Below are positions 1 to 9,024 of a stretch of 64,000 nucleotides of DNA, one piece after another. The stretch is from SZUA-545 sp050297855 (GTDB lineage Bacteria; Campylobacterota; Campylobacteria; Campylobacterales; SZUA-545). The notes under the pieces were generated by a model that searched no databases, was not told where the DNA came from, and saw only the letters and a program-made list of their open reading frames with translations. The stretch spans positions 372,001 to 436,000 of the forward strand of contig JBNKTC010000010.1 in the NCBI GenBank assembly GCA_050297855.1. Reading direction: 5' to 3'. Each line of letters begins with the position of its first letter. Position 1 is the first letter of the stretch. Made by a program: the position numbers and the translations under genes.

Positions 1-684
1 CGATATCACCGGCGCTTTGCCGAAAGATTTCCCCGAACCGAAGTCGATGACCGCACTGCTGCCGACGTAGCTGTCTCCTTCGGAGAGCTCCAGCGTCTCC
101 GGACCGTCGGGGCCGGTCACCATCATCTTGACCAGCGGGCTCCCCGCTTCGGACTCCGTGTATTGATAGGTTGCGTTGGGAAGGTAGGACTTCAACGCAA
201 CCTCTACCGTGGTATCGCCGAGCGTCAGCGTCTGCGCAATATGGTTGGCGGAGAGACGCGAAAGGAGTACCGGTTCGCTGACGGCCGTCTCCTCGCCGTT
301 TTGGCTTATCACCATCGACACATAGGTTTCGGTGCTGATGAGTTTGTCACTGCTCGCACCTTCACGGATATGCATCATCCCTTCAAAGCCGATGTAGCGG
401 GTCACGGCCGCGCCGATGACGATCACGAGAAATGAGAGGTGGAAGAGCAGAACCAGGGCTTTGGAACGGCGGAAGAGGTTAAACCGGAAGAGGTTGAGAA
501 CAAGGTTCGCCGAGAGGATGAACATCAGGATTTCGAACCAGCGGGCGTTGTAGATCTCCGCCTTGGCCGTCATCGTACCGAAGTCATTCTCGATAAAGGT
601 CGCGTAGCCGATGGCAACGGCGAAGATCAGCATCATCACCGCCATGGTTTTCATCGAACTCAGCAGGGAAAGGATCGCTTTCAT
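1..684 (-). CDS. ccsBA: cytochrome c biogenesis protein CcsBA, N-terminal part (cut by window edge)
   Basis: The first 228 codons are present; the gene continues beyond base 1. The translation opens MKAILSLLSSMKTMAVMMLI, followed by a second helix near residues 48-65 and a third near 78-96, then a mainly soluble periplasmic stretch. This is the ResB/CcsB-like start of the fused CcsBA haem-handling synthetase used by Campylobacterota to attach haem to CXXCH apocytochromes in the periplasm (family knowledge). The start is the only ATG before the hydrophobic helix. The CcsA half with its WWD domain would lie outside the window, so the fusion itself is inferred from the resemblance of the N-terminus. 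A CcsBA supports the c-type cytochromes encoded at 11.0 and 38.8 kb. Confidence 0.82.
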   Translation of the reverse strand, partial: MKAILSLLSSMKTMAVMMLIFAVAIGYATFIENDFGTMTAKAEIYNARWFEILMFILSANLVLNLFRFNLFRRSKALVLLFHLSFLVIVIGAAVTRYIGFEGMMHIREGASSDKLISTETYVSMVISQNGEETAVSEPVLLSRLSANHIAQTLTLGDTTVEVALKSYLPNATYQYTESEAGSPLVKMMVTGPDGPETLELSEGDSYVGSSAVIDFGSGKSFGKAPVIS

Positions 685-794
685 TGAGTGCCTTTTACAT
701 AAAAATCATTGCGCTTGAGGAAAGCGCCGTTTGGGTGAGGCCATTCTAGTGCCCCTAGGTTAACGGTTGAGCAACGCCGTTGCATAACAGACGC

Positions 795-3509
795 TTATTT
801 CAAAGCGCCCCAGTGTTCGGCAATATTCATGGAGACTTTGAGGGGGATCTCCAAGGTGTGGATCGACTCCATCACCTTTGTGAAGCGTGCGCCGAGCGCT
901 TCGGCTTCGGCCGCATCCACTTCGAAAATCAATTCGTCGTGGATCTGCAGCAGCATCGTAGCGTTGAGTTTCTCATCGCGGATCATCCGGTCGATGCGGT
1001 TCATCGACATCTTGATCAAGTCCGCGGCGCTCCCCTGAAAAACGGTATTGACCGATTCGCGCTCGTAAGCCGCTTTGAGCATCGGCGTCGCCTTGGCAAA
1101 GTCGAAGTAGCGCCGCCGCCCCAGCAGGGTCTCGACATACCCCTGCTCCTTGGCCGTTTCGACGATGGAGCGGAAATAGTCCTTCACCGTAGGAAAGGTT
1201 TCGAAGTAGCGCTCGATGATCTCCTTGGCCTCTTTGGTGGGGATGCCCAGCGTGTCGGAGAGCTTCTTCTGCCCCATGCCGTAGAGCAGACCAAAGTTTA
1301 CGGTCTTGGCAATATGGCGCTTCGCGTCGGCCTCTTCTTCACCAAAAAGCGCGACCGCGGTCTGACGGTGAATATCCTTTCCTTCGCGGAAAGACGCTAC
1401 CAGGACCGGGTCTTTACTGAAGTGGGCCAGCAGCCGCAGTTCGATCTGCGAGTAGTCGATCCCGATCAGCCGCATCCCCGATTCGGAGACGAACGCCTGA
1501 CGGATACGCGCTCCCATCTCCGAACGCGTCGGGATATTCTGCAGGTTGGGGTTTTTGGAGCTGAGCCGTCCCGTTGCCGTACCGGTCTGCACGAAGGAGG
1601 TGTGCACCCGCCGATCGTCGGCCCCGTTGGCCAATTTAAGCAGCGGATCGATATAGGTGGAGAAGAGTTTGTGCAGTTCGCGGTACTTCAGGATCAGCGG
1701 GACGACCGGGTGGGCGTCGATCAGAGTGTTCAGCACCTTCTCGTCTGTGCTGTAGCCGGTCTTCGTCTTCTTGACCACCCGAAGCTCCAGGGTTTCGAAA
1801 AGCAGCGCGCCGAGCTGCTTGGTGGAGTTGATGTTGAACTCGGTCCCGGCGGCGTCATAGATCTCCGCCGTCAACCGGGCCAACCCCTCCTGCGCCTCTT
1901 TGGAGAAAGATTCCAGATAGGCGGGGTCAACCTTGATCCCCGCTTTTTCCATCCCCAGCAGGGTCGAAATAAAGGGGAACTCCACGTCCATCGCTTCGTC
2001 GATCAGATGTGCACTGCCGCGGGTCTTGAGCCGTTCGATCAGAACATCGTAAAGCCGATAGGTGATCAGCGCGTCCTCGGCAGCGTAGCGGCAGGCGTCT
2101 TCAAGCTCTACCGAGGCGAAGGTCTCCCCCTTCTTGACCGTCTCCTTGAACGCAATCATCTCATGATTGAAAAGGCTCTTCGCCAGCTTGTCCAGCGAGA
2201 GCGCACTCTCGGGATCGACCAGCCAGGCGAGGATGATGGTATCTGCATAGACCTCCATCCGGTCGCATCCGAGATACTCGGTGACGAAATGGAGGTCGAA
2301 TTTCGCGTTGTGGGCAACCACCCGGCTGCGGAAGATCGCTTCAATGGCCGCTTTGGCCGCCTCTGCGCCGACCTGTTCGGGAACGCCCAGGTAGTTGTGG
2401 GCGACGGGCACGTAGTACCCCGCGTCGGCATCGACGCTGAAGCTGAACCCCACAAGGGTGTCCCTACCGTGTTCCAGACCCGTCGTCTCGGTATCGAACG
2501 CGACAATCTGGTCGGGCTGCAAGGCGCCGACGATCGCTTTAAGCTCGGCTTCATCGGTGATCAGCGTGGTGTTAAAGTCCGGTGCAGCCGATTTAGGTTC
2601 CGGTGCAGCCTGGGCGGGAGCTGCGGTATCAGAGCCGGAGGCGATGATTCCCTTGGCCCGTAGCTGACGGATGATACCGTTCATTTCGTATTCGACCAGC
2701 TCGTCGACCATCCCGGTGAAAGGGTTGTCGTCGCGCATCGCATGGGCTTCGAAATCGAACTCCATGCAGAGATCGCATTTGAGAGTAACCAGCTCCCTGG
2801 AACGCCAGGCATCGGCTTCATAAGTGGAGAGTTTCTTTTGAACACCGGCAGGCGTCACCGTCTCGATATTGTCGTAGATATTCTGCAGGGTACCGAACTC
2901 TTTGAGCAGTTTTTCGGCGGTCACCTTCCCAACCCCCTTGACGCCGGGGACATTGTCGGCGCTGTCTCCGAGCAGGGCCTGGTAATCGATGAACTGGCGG
3001 GGGTGGATGCCGTACTTCTCGACACACGCCTCCTCGTTGATCTCTTTACTCAGCTTGGCATCGACCACGACAATCCGGTCGTCGTCGATCAGCTGATAGA
3101 GGTCCTTGTCATGAGAGACGATCCGCACTTTGATCCCTTTCGCGACGGCCGCTTTGGCGACCGAAGCGATCATGTCGTCGGCTTCGTATCCTTCGCAGGC
3201 AAGGGTCTGAAACCCCATCTTGCTGATCCAGTCGATGGCGACGGGAAGCTGCAGCTTCAGGTCGTCGGGCGGCGGCGGACGATGGGCTTTGTACTGCGGG
3301 TCAATCTCGTTGCGGAAGGTCGGGCCTTTGGAGTCGAGTGCGAAGACGATGTAGTCGCTTGCATGCTCCTTGTGAAGGGTGGAGATGAAGTTGACAAAGC
3401 CCGTCAGCAGTCCGGTGGGAAAACCGCTCTTATTGGTCAGCGGCGGCAGGGCGTAGAAGCTTCGGAAAAAGAAGCCGAAGGTATCGATGACGGTAATAGT
3501 CTTGGACAT
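795..3509 (-). CDS. polA: DNA polymerase I
   Basis: A 904-residue full-length Pol I. Order: 5'-3' exonuclease/flap domain (about 1-285, with SHDKDLYQL and GDSADNVPGVKGVG), 3'-5' exonuclease (about 320-500) with an intact FDTETTGL site and YAAEDA, then the polymerase. Polymerase motifs are all present: TGRLSS...LQNIP, motif A DYSQIELR, motif B KTVNFGLLYG and motif C IHDELIFEV. Retention of the acidic proofreading residues suggests active proofreading. The Phe in the O-helix motif is the usual residue that disfavours ddNTPs. It lies 20 bp downstream of the HDOD gene on the same strand, probably co-transcribed. Role: Okazaki fragment processing and excision-repair synthesis in the cytoplasm. Confidence 0.97.
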   Translation of the reverse strand: MSKTITVIDTFGFFFRSFYALPPLTNKSGFPTGLLTGFVNFISTLHKEHASDYIVFALDSKGPTFRNEIDPQYKAHRPPPPDDLKLQLPVAIDWISKMGFQTLACEGYEADDMIASVAKAAVAKGIKVRIVSHDKDLYQLIDDDRIVVVDAKLSKEINEEACVEKYGIHPRQFIDYQALLGDSADNVPGVKGVGKVTAEKLLKEFGTLQNIYDNIETVTPAGVQKKLSTYEADAWRSRELVTLKCDLCMEFDFEAHAMRDDNPFTGMVDELVEYEMNGIIRQLRAKGIIASGSDTAAPAQAAPEPKSAAPDFNTTLITDEAELKAIVGALQPDQIVAFDTETTGLEHGRDTLVGFSFSVDADAGYYVPVAHNYLGVPEQVGAEAAKAAIEAIFRSRVVAHNAKFDLHFVTEYLGCDRMEVYADTIILAWLVDPESALSLDKLAKSLFNHEMIAFKETVKKGETFASVELEDACRYAAEDALITYRLYDVLIERLKTRGSAHLIDEAMDVEFPFISTLLGMEKAGIKVDPAYLESFSKEAQEGLARLTAEIYDAAGTEFNINSTKQLGALLFETLELRVVKKTKTGYSTDEKVLNTLIDAHPVVPLILKYRELHKLFSTYIDPLLKLANGADDRRVHTSFVQTGTATGRLSSKNPNLQNIPTRSEMGARIRQAFVSESGMRLIGIDYSQIELRLLAHFSKDPVLVASFREGKDIHRQTAVALFGEEEADAKRHIAKTVNFGLLYGMGQKKLSDTLGIPTKEAKEIIERYFETFPTVKDYFRSIVETAKEQGYVETLLGRRRYFDFAKATPMLKAAYERESVNTVFQGSAADLIKMSMNRIDRMIRDEKLNATMLLQIHDELIFEVDAAEAEALGARFTKVMESIHTLEIPLKVSMNIAEHWGALK

Positions 3510-3529
3510 GGCAGAGCGACCCGGAGGGG

Positions 3530-4345
3530 TCAGAGGACTTTCTTGTCGATCATCTCGTCGATGATATCTTCAAGGGCCTCGTGATCGTAACCCGCATCAT
3601 GGGCCTTGCGCAGACCGAGATTGATGGAGTATTCGCCGAAGGGAGCGTTAATCGGCAGGATGGTTTTGACGATGTTGAGTGCCGTGGAGTACTCGGAGAT
3701 CTCTTCGGGGGCCTTGGTGTAGTTGTCGGAGAAGCGGATCATCTCGACGAACTGGGCATCGAACTTCCAGTGTTCAAAGATCGCCGCGGTGATCGTCGCC
3801 GTGGTATCTTCGACGTAGGAGAACTCCACCTGGGCGATGTTGTTGCTCATCTCAATATCGGACTTGAAATTGTAAGTGAGGTCTTCCTGGATGATGTCGC
3901 TGGCGATGATGATCTTACCGGTCTCCTGCAGAAACGCCGCGAGGAAAAGGGTCTCCGCTTTCTGGCGGTCGATCTTGGAGTACCACGCATGCATCAATGC
4001 CGCCTGTGCGGAAGAGACCTCCGCAAAACGGTCGGAGCTTATCCCGTAGGGCTCCATATCGACGTTGAGCAGCTTGCGCACCGAGTTCCCCAGAGCGATA
4101 GAGCGGGTCATACTCATCCCGAAGAGCGAGACGGCCTGAGCGACGCTCTTGATCTCCTTGCCGAACATGTATAGCGGCGAGTTGGCGGCCTTGAGGAGGT
4201 TGGCGACGATCATAGGATCGTGTTCGATGGTCTTGGTCAGATCGGCGATGGAGGCTTCCGGGTCGGCGCAGACGCGCTGAAGATCGATCAATGTCTTCGG
4301 GAGCGGGGGAAGCGATTTGATACTGTCGACAATGGAGCTTTTCAT
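3530..4345 (-). CDS. HDOD domain signalling protein
   Basis: A 271-residue cytoplasmic protein with no signal peptide. The N-terminal SLPPLPKTLIDLQ and the following HDPMIVANLLKAANSPLY match the HDOD domain, a non-catalytic relative of HD phosphohydrolases, which covers about residues 8-205. No separate output or receiver domain is seen. HDOD proteins often act in signalling, chemotaxis or stress networks, but the specific role here cannot be read from sequence. A clear TATAAT-type -10 lies about 32 bp upstream, so this gene likely heads the HDOD-polA transcript. Confidence 0.85.
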   Translation of the reverse strand: MKSSIVDSIKSLPPLPKTLIDLQRVCADPEASIADLTKTIEHDPMIVANLLKAANSPLYMFGKEIKSVAQAVSLFGMSMTRSIALGNSVRKLLNVDMEPYGISSDRFAEVSSAQAALMHAWYSKIDRQKAETLFLAAFLQETGKIIIASDIIQEDLTYNFKSDIEMSNNIAQVEFSYVEDTTATITAAIFEHWKFDAQFVEMIRFSDNYTKAPEEISEYSTALNIVKTILPINAPFGEYSINLGLRKAHDAGYDHEALEDIIDEMIDKKVL

Positions 4346-4376
4346 TCCTGTTTACCCTTCATCTTTATGCTGCAAC

Positions 4377-4382
4377 ATTATA
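4377..4382 (-). promoter_or_regulatory. sigma-70 type -10 box for HDOD-polA
   Basis: On the minus strand the sequence reads GCTATAATG, a perfect TATAAT placed about 32 bp before the HDOD start codon. No convincing -35 is needed for Campylobacterota primary-sigma promoters. Just upstream lie inverted repeats (GGGG...CCCC at about 4401-4416 and CTGTT...AACAG at about 4426-4438) that could end uvrA transcripts. Confidence 0.6.
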
Positions 4383-4439
4383 GCGCGTGGAACTGAAGGG
4401 GTCAATAAACCCCGAAAACCACAGTCTGTTCCAAACAGG

Positions 4440-7262
4440 TCAGCAGTGCTGTTCCAGCTCTTTGAGGAGATAGCGCCCGGTATGGCTTCCCGTCTTTTCG
4501 TGGCTCTCGGCCATCGCCTCAGGCGTTCCGACGGCGATGATCTGCCCGCCTCCCGAGCCCCCTTCGGGGCCCATGTCGATGATGTAGTCGGCGTTTTTGA
4601 CCATGTCAAGGTTGTGCTCGATGACAAGCACCGAGTTGCCCAGTTCGACGAAGTCGTGAAGCACTTTGGTCAATCGGTTGACATCGTCGAAATGCAGACC
4701 TGTCGTCGGCTCATCGAGCACGTAGAGGGTCTGGCCCGTATCCTTGCGGCTGAGCTCTTTAGCCAGCTTGATCCGCTGTGCCTCGCCGCCGGATAGGGTG
4801 ACGGCGTTCTGTCCCAGAGTGATGTAGCCCAGCCCCACATCGAAAAGGGTCTGCAGCTTGCTTTTGATCTTGGGAATCGCCTTGAAAAACTCCAGCGCCT
4901 CGCCGACGCTCATCGCAAGGACTTCGGCAATATTTTTCCCCTTGTATTCGACTTCAAGCGATTGACGGTTGTACCGAGTCCCTTCACAGGTGTCACACTT
5001 GACCATGATATCAGGCAGGAAGTGCATCTCGATCTTGATCTCCCCTTCCCCCTGACACTTCTCGCAGCGGCCGCCTTTGACGTTGAAGCTGAAGCGTGAC
5101 GCCGTATAGCCGCGGATCTGGGACTCCTTGGTCTTGGCAAAGAGGTTGCGGATCTCGTCCATGACGCCGGTATAGGTCGCCGGGTTGGAGCGCGGGGTCC
5201 GGCCGATGGGGCTCTGGTCGAGGTAGATCACCTTGTCGAGATGCTCCAAACCGTTGAGTTCGACCCCGGCAACCTTATTGACCTTGCGGGCATGGTTCAG
5301 CAGTTCGCGCGCCGCGGGCAGCAGGGTCTGCAGGATCAGCGAGCTTTTCCCGCTGCCGCTGACGCCGGTGACGCAGACGAAGTTATTGAGCGGGATGCGC
5401 ACGTCGAGATTCTCGATGTTGTTCAGCGAAACATTCTTGACTTCGATCCACTCTTTCTGGGGACGGCGGTAGAAGTACTCGATCTTTTTGCGGCCGCTGA
5501 GATAGTCGGCGGTGAGGGTTTTGGACTTTTTGAGCTTGGGCAGGGTTCCGGCGAAGACGACATCGCCGCCGAATTTGCCCGCCCCCGGGCCGATGTCGAT
5601 GATATAGTCGGCGTGTTCGATCGTCTCCTTGTCATGCTCGACGACGATGACAGTGTTCCCCTTCTCCTGCAGCGAGCGGAGGGTGCGGATCAGCTTGAGG
5701 GTATCGCGTTCGTGCAGACCGATGCTCGGTTCGTCGAGGACGTACATCACCCCCGTCAGGCCGCTGCCGATCTGCGAGGCGATACGGATGCGCTGCGCTT
5801 CACCGCCGCTGATGGTACGGGCATCGCGGCTGAGGGAGAGGTAGCCCAGACCGACATCGTAGAGGAAGAAGAGGCGTTCCTTGATCTCGTTGAGGATCGG
5901 CAGCGCGATCATGGACTGCTGATCGTTGAGATGCCCGAAGGTCTCCTCGTCGGCAAACCACTCGTAGCTTTTGTCGATGGGGGCGTCGATGATCTCGGCG
6001 ATCTTGCGTCCGGCGACGTCGACGGCAAGACTTTCGCGCTTGAGCCGGTGGCCGCCGCAGACGCTGCAGACCTTCTCGCTCATATAGTCGGCCAGATCCT
6101 TTTCGTCTTTAAACATATCGTAAGCGACCCGGATGACGCCGGGCCAGATTCGTTTGATGGGGTGGTTCTTCCACTTGAAGGTCACCTCGTCGATGGAACC
6201 GTGAAGGATCGCCTTTTTCTGGTGTTCCTCCAGCGTGCTGAAGGGGACCGTAATGTCGATCTCGTTCGCTTCGCAGAAGGCTTTGAGGAAAGTGAAGTAG
6301 TACCCTTTGTTGAAGCCGTAAACGATCTTCACCGCCCCCTTCTCGATGGGCAGATCGCCGTCGATCACTTTGTCGTGGTCGAGGGCGTAGCGGATCCCCA
6401 GACCGTCGCACTCGCTGCAGGCCCCTTTGGGGGAGTTGAAGGAGAACGAGAGCGGTTCGAGCGGTTCGAAACTCACCTTGCAGTCGAAGCAAGCGTTGTG
6501 TTCGCTGAAGTGGATCAGCTTGTCGGCGAGATCCACTTCCTCATGGTTCATGATCTCCAGTTCCACTTCACCATAGCTCTCTTTGAGCGCTTTCTCCACG
6601 TCCTGGGCGATCCGCTCCTTATTCTCCGGCTTGATAACGATCCGGTCGATGACGACCTTGATGGTGTGCTTCTTGGTCTTGGAGAGCTCGATCTCCTCGT
6701 CCAGGCGCACCATGACACCGTCGATCATCGCCCGAACGTACCCCTTGTGGCGCAGGGACTCGATCAGATCGTGAAAGGTTCCCTTTTTCTCCCGGATCAA
6801 CGGTGCGAGTACGACAACTTTGGAACCTTCTGGAAGCTTGGCCACCTGCTCGATGATGTCGCTGGCGCTCATCTGGGAGATCTCCTTGCCGCAGAGGTGG
6901 CAGTGCTGCACCCCGATACGGGCGTAGAGCAGCCGTAAGTAGTCGTAAATCTCGGTGATGGTGCCTACCGTGGAGCGCGGGTTTTTGGAGGTCGTTTTCT
7001 GGTCGATGGCGATGGCGGGCGTAAGGCCGTCGATCTTGTCGACGTCGGGCTTGCCGATGCGGTCGAGGAACTGCCGGGCATAGGAGGAGAGCGACTCGAT
7101 ATAACGGCGCTGTCCCTCGGCATAGAGGGTATCAAAGGCCAGTGTCGACTTGCCGCTGCCGCTGATGCCGGTACAGACGATCAACTGGTTTTTCGGGATT
7201 TTAAGCGAGATATTTTTGAGATTGTGTTCCCGAGCGCCGGTAATCGTAATTGCGTTATCCAT
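4440..7262 (-). CDS. uvrA: excinuclease ABC subunit A
   Basis: A 940-residue full-length UvrA, the damage-recognition ATPase of nucleotide excision repair. Two ABC halves are visible: first Walker A GISGSGKST near residue 33 and second GVSGSGKSS near 640, each with an LSGGEAQRI or ISGGEAQRI signature and DEP Walker B. Zinc-binding cysteine pairs occur near 255-285 (CFDC, CSEC) and near 735-765 (CEKC, CDTC). The C-terminus is typical apart from a short Leu/Glu/His tail. Its start overlaps the end of the TauE gene by 8 bp, so it is probably translated from a shared transcript. Confidence 0.98.
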   Translation of the reverse strand: MDNAITITGAREHNLKNISLKIPKNQLIVCTGISGSGKSTLAFDTLYAEGQRRYIESLSSYARQFLDRIGKPDVDKIDGLTPAIAIDQKTTSKNPRSTVGTITEIYDYLRLLYARIGVQHCHLCGKEISQMSASDIIEQVAKLPEGSKVVVLAPLIREKKGTFHDLIESLRHKGYVRAMIDGVMVRLDEEIELSKTKKHTIKVVIDRIVIKPENKERIAQDVEKALKESYGEVELEIMNHEEVDLADKLIHFSEHNACFDCKVSFEPLEPLSFSFNSPKGACSECDGLGIRYALDHDKVIDGDLPIEKGAVKIVYGFNKGYYFTFLKAFCEANEIDITVPFSTLEEHQKKAILHGSIDEVTFKWKNHPIKRIWPGVIRVAYDMFKDEKDLADYMSEKVCSVCGGHRLKRESLAVDVAGRKIAEIIDAPIDKSYEWFADEETFGHLNDQQSMIALPILNEIKERLFFLYDVGLGYLSLSRDARTISGGEAQRIRIASQIGSGLTGVMYVLDEPSIGLHERDTLKLIRTLRSLQEKGNTVIVVEHDKETIEHADYIIDIGPGAGKFGGDVVFAGTLPKLKKSKTLTADYLSGRKKIEYFYRRPQKEWIEVKNVSLNNIENLDVRIPLNNFVCVTGVSGSGKSSLILQTLLPAARELLNHARKVNKVAGVELNGLEHLDKVIYLDQSPIGRTPRSNPATYTGVMDEIRNLFAKTKESQIRGYTASRFSFNVKGGRCEKCQGEGEIKIEMHFLPDIMVKCDTCEGTRYNRQSLEVEYKGKNIAEVLAMSVGEALEFFKAIPKIKSKLQTLFDVGLGYITLGQNAVTLSGGEAQRIKLAKELSRKDTGQTLYVLDEPTTGLHFDDVNRLTKVLHDFVELGNSVLVIEHNLDMVKNADYIIDMGPEGGSGGGQIIAVGTPEAMAESHEKTGSHTGRYLLKELEQHC

Positions 7263-7995
7263 GATGCGTTATCAACCTGTAAATGAGATAGAGTGCCACC
7301 GTAAGGTAGAAGAGCACGATCAGCCGCTTCTGCAGATGATCGCTGCTGCGATGTTTGAGGGAGATCCCCAGGGCGACGCCGACCATCGAGGCGACCCCGA
7401 TAATCAGACCGCTGCGGTAGTCGATCTGGCCGGAGAGGGCAAATCCGATGAAGCCGGAGATCGACGAAAAGACGACAAAGAAGAGTCCCGCGGAGATCGC
7501 CTGCTTCAGCGGCACATGCAAGAAGCCTGCCAAAATCGGCACCAGCAGGATCGACCCGCCGACCCCGATGGAGATGGAGAAGATCCCCAGCACCAGGCCG
7601 ATGCTAAACAGAATCGCCGGATGGGCCGTCCGGGGTTCATGATGTTCGACGGTTTTAAAATAGAGCCGCAGCAAGGCGAAAAGGACGAATCCCAGGAAGA
7701 GCGCTTCGAGGAAGAATTCGTCCGCCCCGGCGACGATGTAGGGACTGAGCTGGGCGCCGAGAAAGCCCCCGGCCCCGATGACCGCGACCATACGGACATC
7801 GAGGGTCCCTTTTTTCTTATTCAGGTAACTGCCGAAGATCGAGGAGAAGACCATCTGAACGACGGAGATCCCGATGGCGCTCTTGATGTCGTAGCCGATC
7901 AGCAGGAGCGCCGGCACGAGGATGGTGCCGCCCCCGATACCGAAGAAGCCCGAAAGTACCCCGACACCGATCCCCAGCATGATCATCTCAACCAC
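7255..7995 (-). CDS. TauE/SafE family (sulfite exporter-like) membrane permease
   Basis: About 246 residues with roughly eight hydrophobic helices and two related halves, each with a glycine-rich motif (LSGFFGIGGGTILVP near the N-terminus; SIGVGGSILLVP in the second half). This matches the TauE/SafE family, members of which export sulfite, sulfoacetate or related organosulfur anions; the substrate here is not shown. I chose GTG at 7995 because AGGCGG lies just upstream and the first helix starts immediately. An ATG at 8061 would add 22 non-hydrophobic residues and sits close to the predicted -10 at 8090-8095, so it cannot be excluded. The gene overlaps uvrA by 8 bp. Confidence 0.85.
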   Translation of the reverse strand: MVEMIMLGIGVGVLSGFFGIGGGTILVPALLLIGYDIKSAIGISVVQMVFSSIFGSYLNKKKGTLDVRMVAVIGAGGFLGAQLSPYIVAGADEFFLEALFLGFVLFALLRLYFKTVEHHEPRTAHPAILFSIGLVLGIFSISIGVGGSILLVPILAGFLHVPLKQAISAGLFFVVFSSISGFIGFALSGQIDYRSGLIIGVASMVGVALGISLKHRSSDHLQKRLIVLFYLTVALYLIYRLITHHG

Positions 7996-8089
7996 AACAT
8001 CCGCCTGTTCGATGCCTCCCGGGAAAAAGAGCGGGTCACCGTGCGAAAACCGCTGCTGCATCCGGGAAGACGCCGTAAAAATTGTGCGG

Positions 8090-8095
8090 ATTATA
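8090..8095 (-). promoter_or_regulatory. -10 box for TauE-uvrA transcript
   Basis: The minus strand reads TGTATAATCC here, a consensus TATAAT about 95 bp upstream of the preferred TauE start and 29 bp upstream of the alternative ATG at 8061. It faces away from the plus-strand promoter at 8229-8234, giving a divergent arrangement. Confidence 0.5.
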
Positions 8096-8228
8096 CAGAA
8101 GCAATACTTTCATTTGGCTATCGCTCCGGACTTAGCGCCGGTTTCAAAAATCCCCGCATCTGTCGCAAGCCGGTTCCGAGGGGACCGAAGACCGGCAAGT
8201 TATAAGAATATTCAAACTTTGCATAGCG

Positions 8229-8234
8229 TATAAT
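8229..8234 (+). promoter_or_regulatory. -10 box for the cheX-like/fliN/fliO-like operon
   Basis: GCGTATAATCTC is a consensus TATAAT about 26 bp upstream of the first start codon at 8260. It looks like a primary-sigma promoter; no GG-N10-GC sigma-54 element was found nearby, so these switch genes appear to be early or constitutive flagellar genes. Confidence 0.55.
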
Positions 8235-8259
8235 CTCTCCAAAGACGAGGAGCCCCCCT

Positions 8260-8682
8260 ATGCTCGAAACGATCGCGAAAGCGGCGGAGAATTTCATCAG
8301 CCATCAACTCGGCGCCCAGCCGGCTCCCGCAGCGCTTCCCGATAAAATGAGAACGCTTATTGCTTATATCGATACAGAGTCTCCCGAGGGATCCCGCCGC
8401 ATCTATATCGGCTGCTGCGATCGCATGATCGCGCTTATTGTCGAAGTGATGCTGGGCGAGCCCCTTGAGGATGAGGAGACATTGACCGATATGACACTGG
8501 AGACGGTTAACCTGATCGTCGGCAGCGCCAAGGTGTTGCTGCAGGAGCAGCACGACACGGCCATGACGATCCAGACGCCCCATTTCGTCAAATACGATCT
8601 GTTTGACGTCGCATGCGACGTGATAACCGCCATTTCGGCGGGAGAAGGAACGATGATCATCGGAATCAAGGAAATGCAATAG
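8260..8682 (+). CDS. CheX-like chemotaxis phosphatase domain protein
   Basis: A 140-residue cytoplasmic protein with the CheC/CheX/FliY fold signature. The sequence DMTLETVN, followed after exactly 22 residues by Pro, fits the phosphatase motif (D/S)-x3-E-x2-N-x22-P of this family, so the catalytic Glu and Asn are present (near residues 80 and 83). The expected activity is hydrolysis of CheY-phosphate. It stops directly before fliN, so the pair resembles a split FliY (phosphatase domain plus FliN domain). Only one E-x2-N motif is visible, as in CheX. Function is inferred from the motif and context. Confidence 0.72.
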   Translation: MLETIAKAAENFISHQLGAQPAPAALPDKMRTLIAYIDTESPEGSRRIYIGCCDRMIALIVEVMLGEPLEDEETLTDMTLETVNLIVGSAKVLLQEQHDTAMTIQTPHFVKYDLFDVACDVITAISAGEGTMIIGIKEMQ

Positions 8683-9024
8683 ATGTCAGAATCACCCACC
8701 AAGTCAGCAAAGCACGGAAAAGCCCCTTACGATCTTCACACCGAATTGCGGTGGATGGACTACGAAGGGCTGCTTGATATGGAGGTGGAGTTCATCTCCG
8801 ACCTGGGCGAAACCGAACTCAGTATCGCCGATATTCTCAAACTGGAAAAAGGATCGGTCATCGACCTGCAGAAACCTGCCGGCGAGAGCGTCGAGTCCTA
8901 CGTCAACGGCCGCATCATCGGCAAGGGCGAGGTGATGGTCTACGAAAAGAACCTCGCCATTCGGATCAATGAAGTGCTCGACTCCAGCGCCGTCTTGTAC
9001 TACCTCTCCAAAGAGCGCCTATGA
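8683..9024 (+). CDS. fliN: flagellar motor switch protein FliN
   Basis: 113 residues; the C-terminal ~75 residues form a SpoA/FliN domain (ELSIADILKLEKGSVIDL, then NGRIIGKGEVMVYEKNLAIRI). FliN forms the lower C-ring of the flagellar switch with FliM and docks the FliH-FliI export ATPase. The ATG follows the stop codon of the CheX-like gene without a gap, and the FliO-like gene overlaps its end by 4 bp, so the three are translationally coupled. Length is normal for the family. Confidence 0.93.
   Translation: MSESPTKSAKHGKAPYDLHTELRWMDYEGLLDMEVEFISDLGETELSIADILKLEKGSVIDLQKPAGESVESYVNGRIIGKGEVMVYEKNLAIRINEVLDSSAVLYYLSKERL

Noticed and set aside
763..785. Palindrome GCAACGCCGTTGC downstream of polA
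   Set aside because: Stem of six with a one-base loop and no T-tract; not convincing as a terminator or operator.
780..2663. Long plus-strand open frame (627 codons) opposite polA
   Set aside because: It is antisense to a polA with every catalytic motif; the translation is Arg/Gly/Asp-rich low-similarity noise typical of high-GC antisense frames.
4401..4438. Inverted repeats after uvrA as a terminator
   Set aside because: Two short hairpins are present but neither is followed by a run of T on the minus strand; mentioned only with the adjacent promoter.
5241..6938. Plus-strand open frame of 565 codons opposite uvrA
   Set aside because: uvrA is complete and full length here; the frame has an unnatural Asp/Val/Leu-rich composition and no ribosome-binding site.
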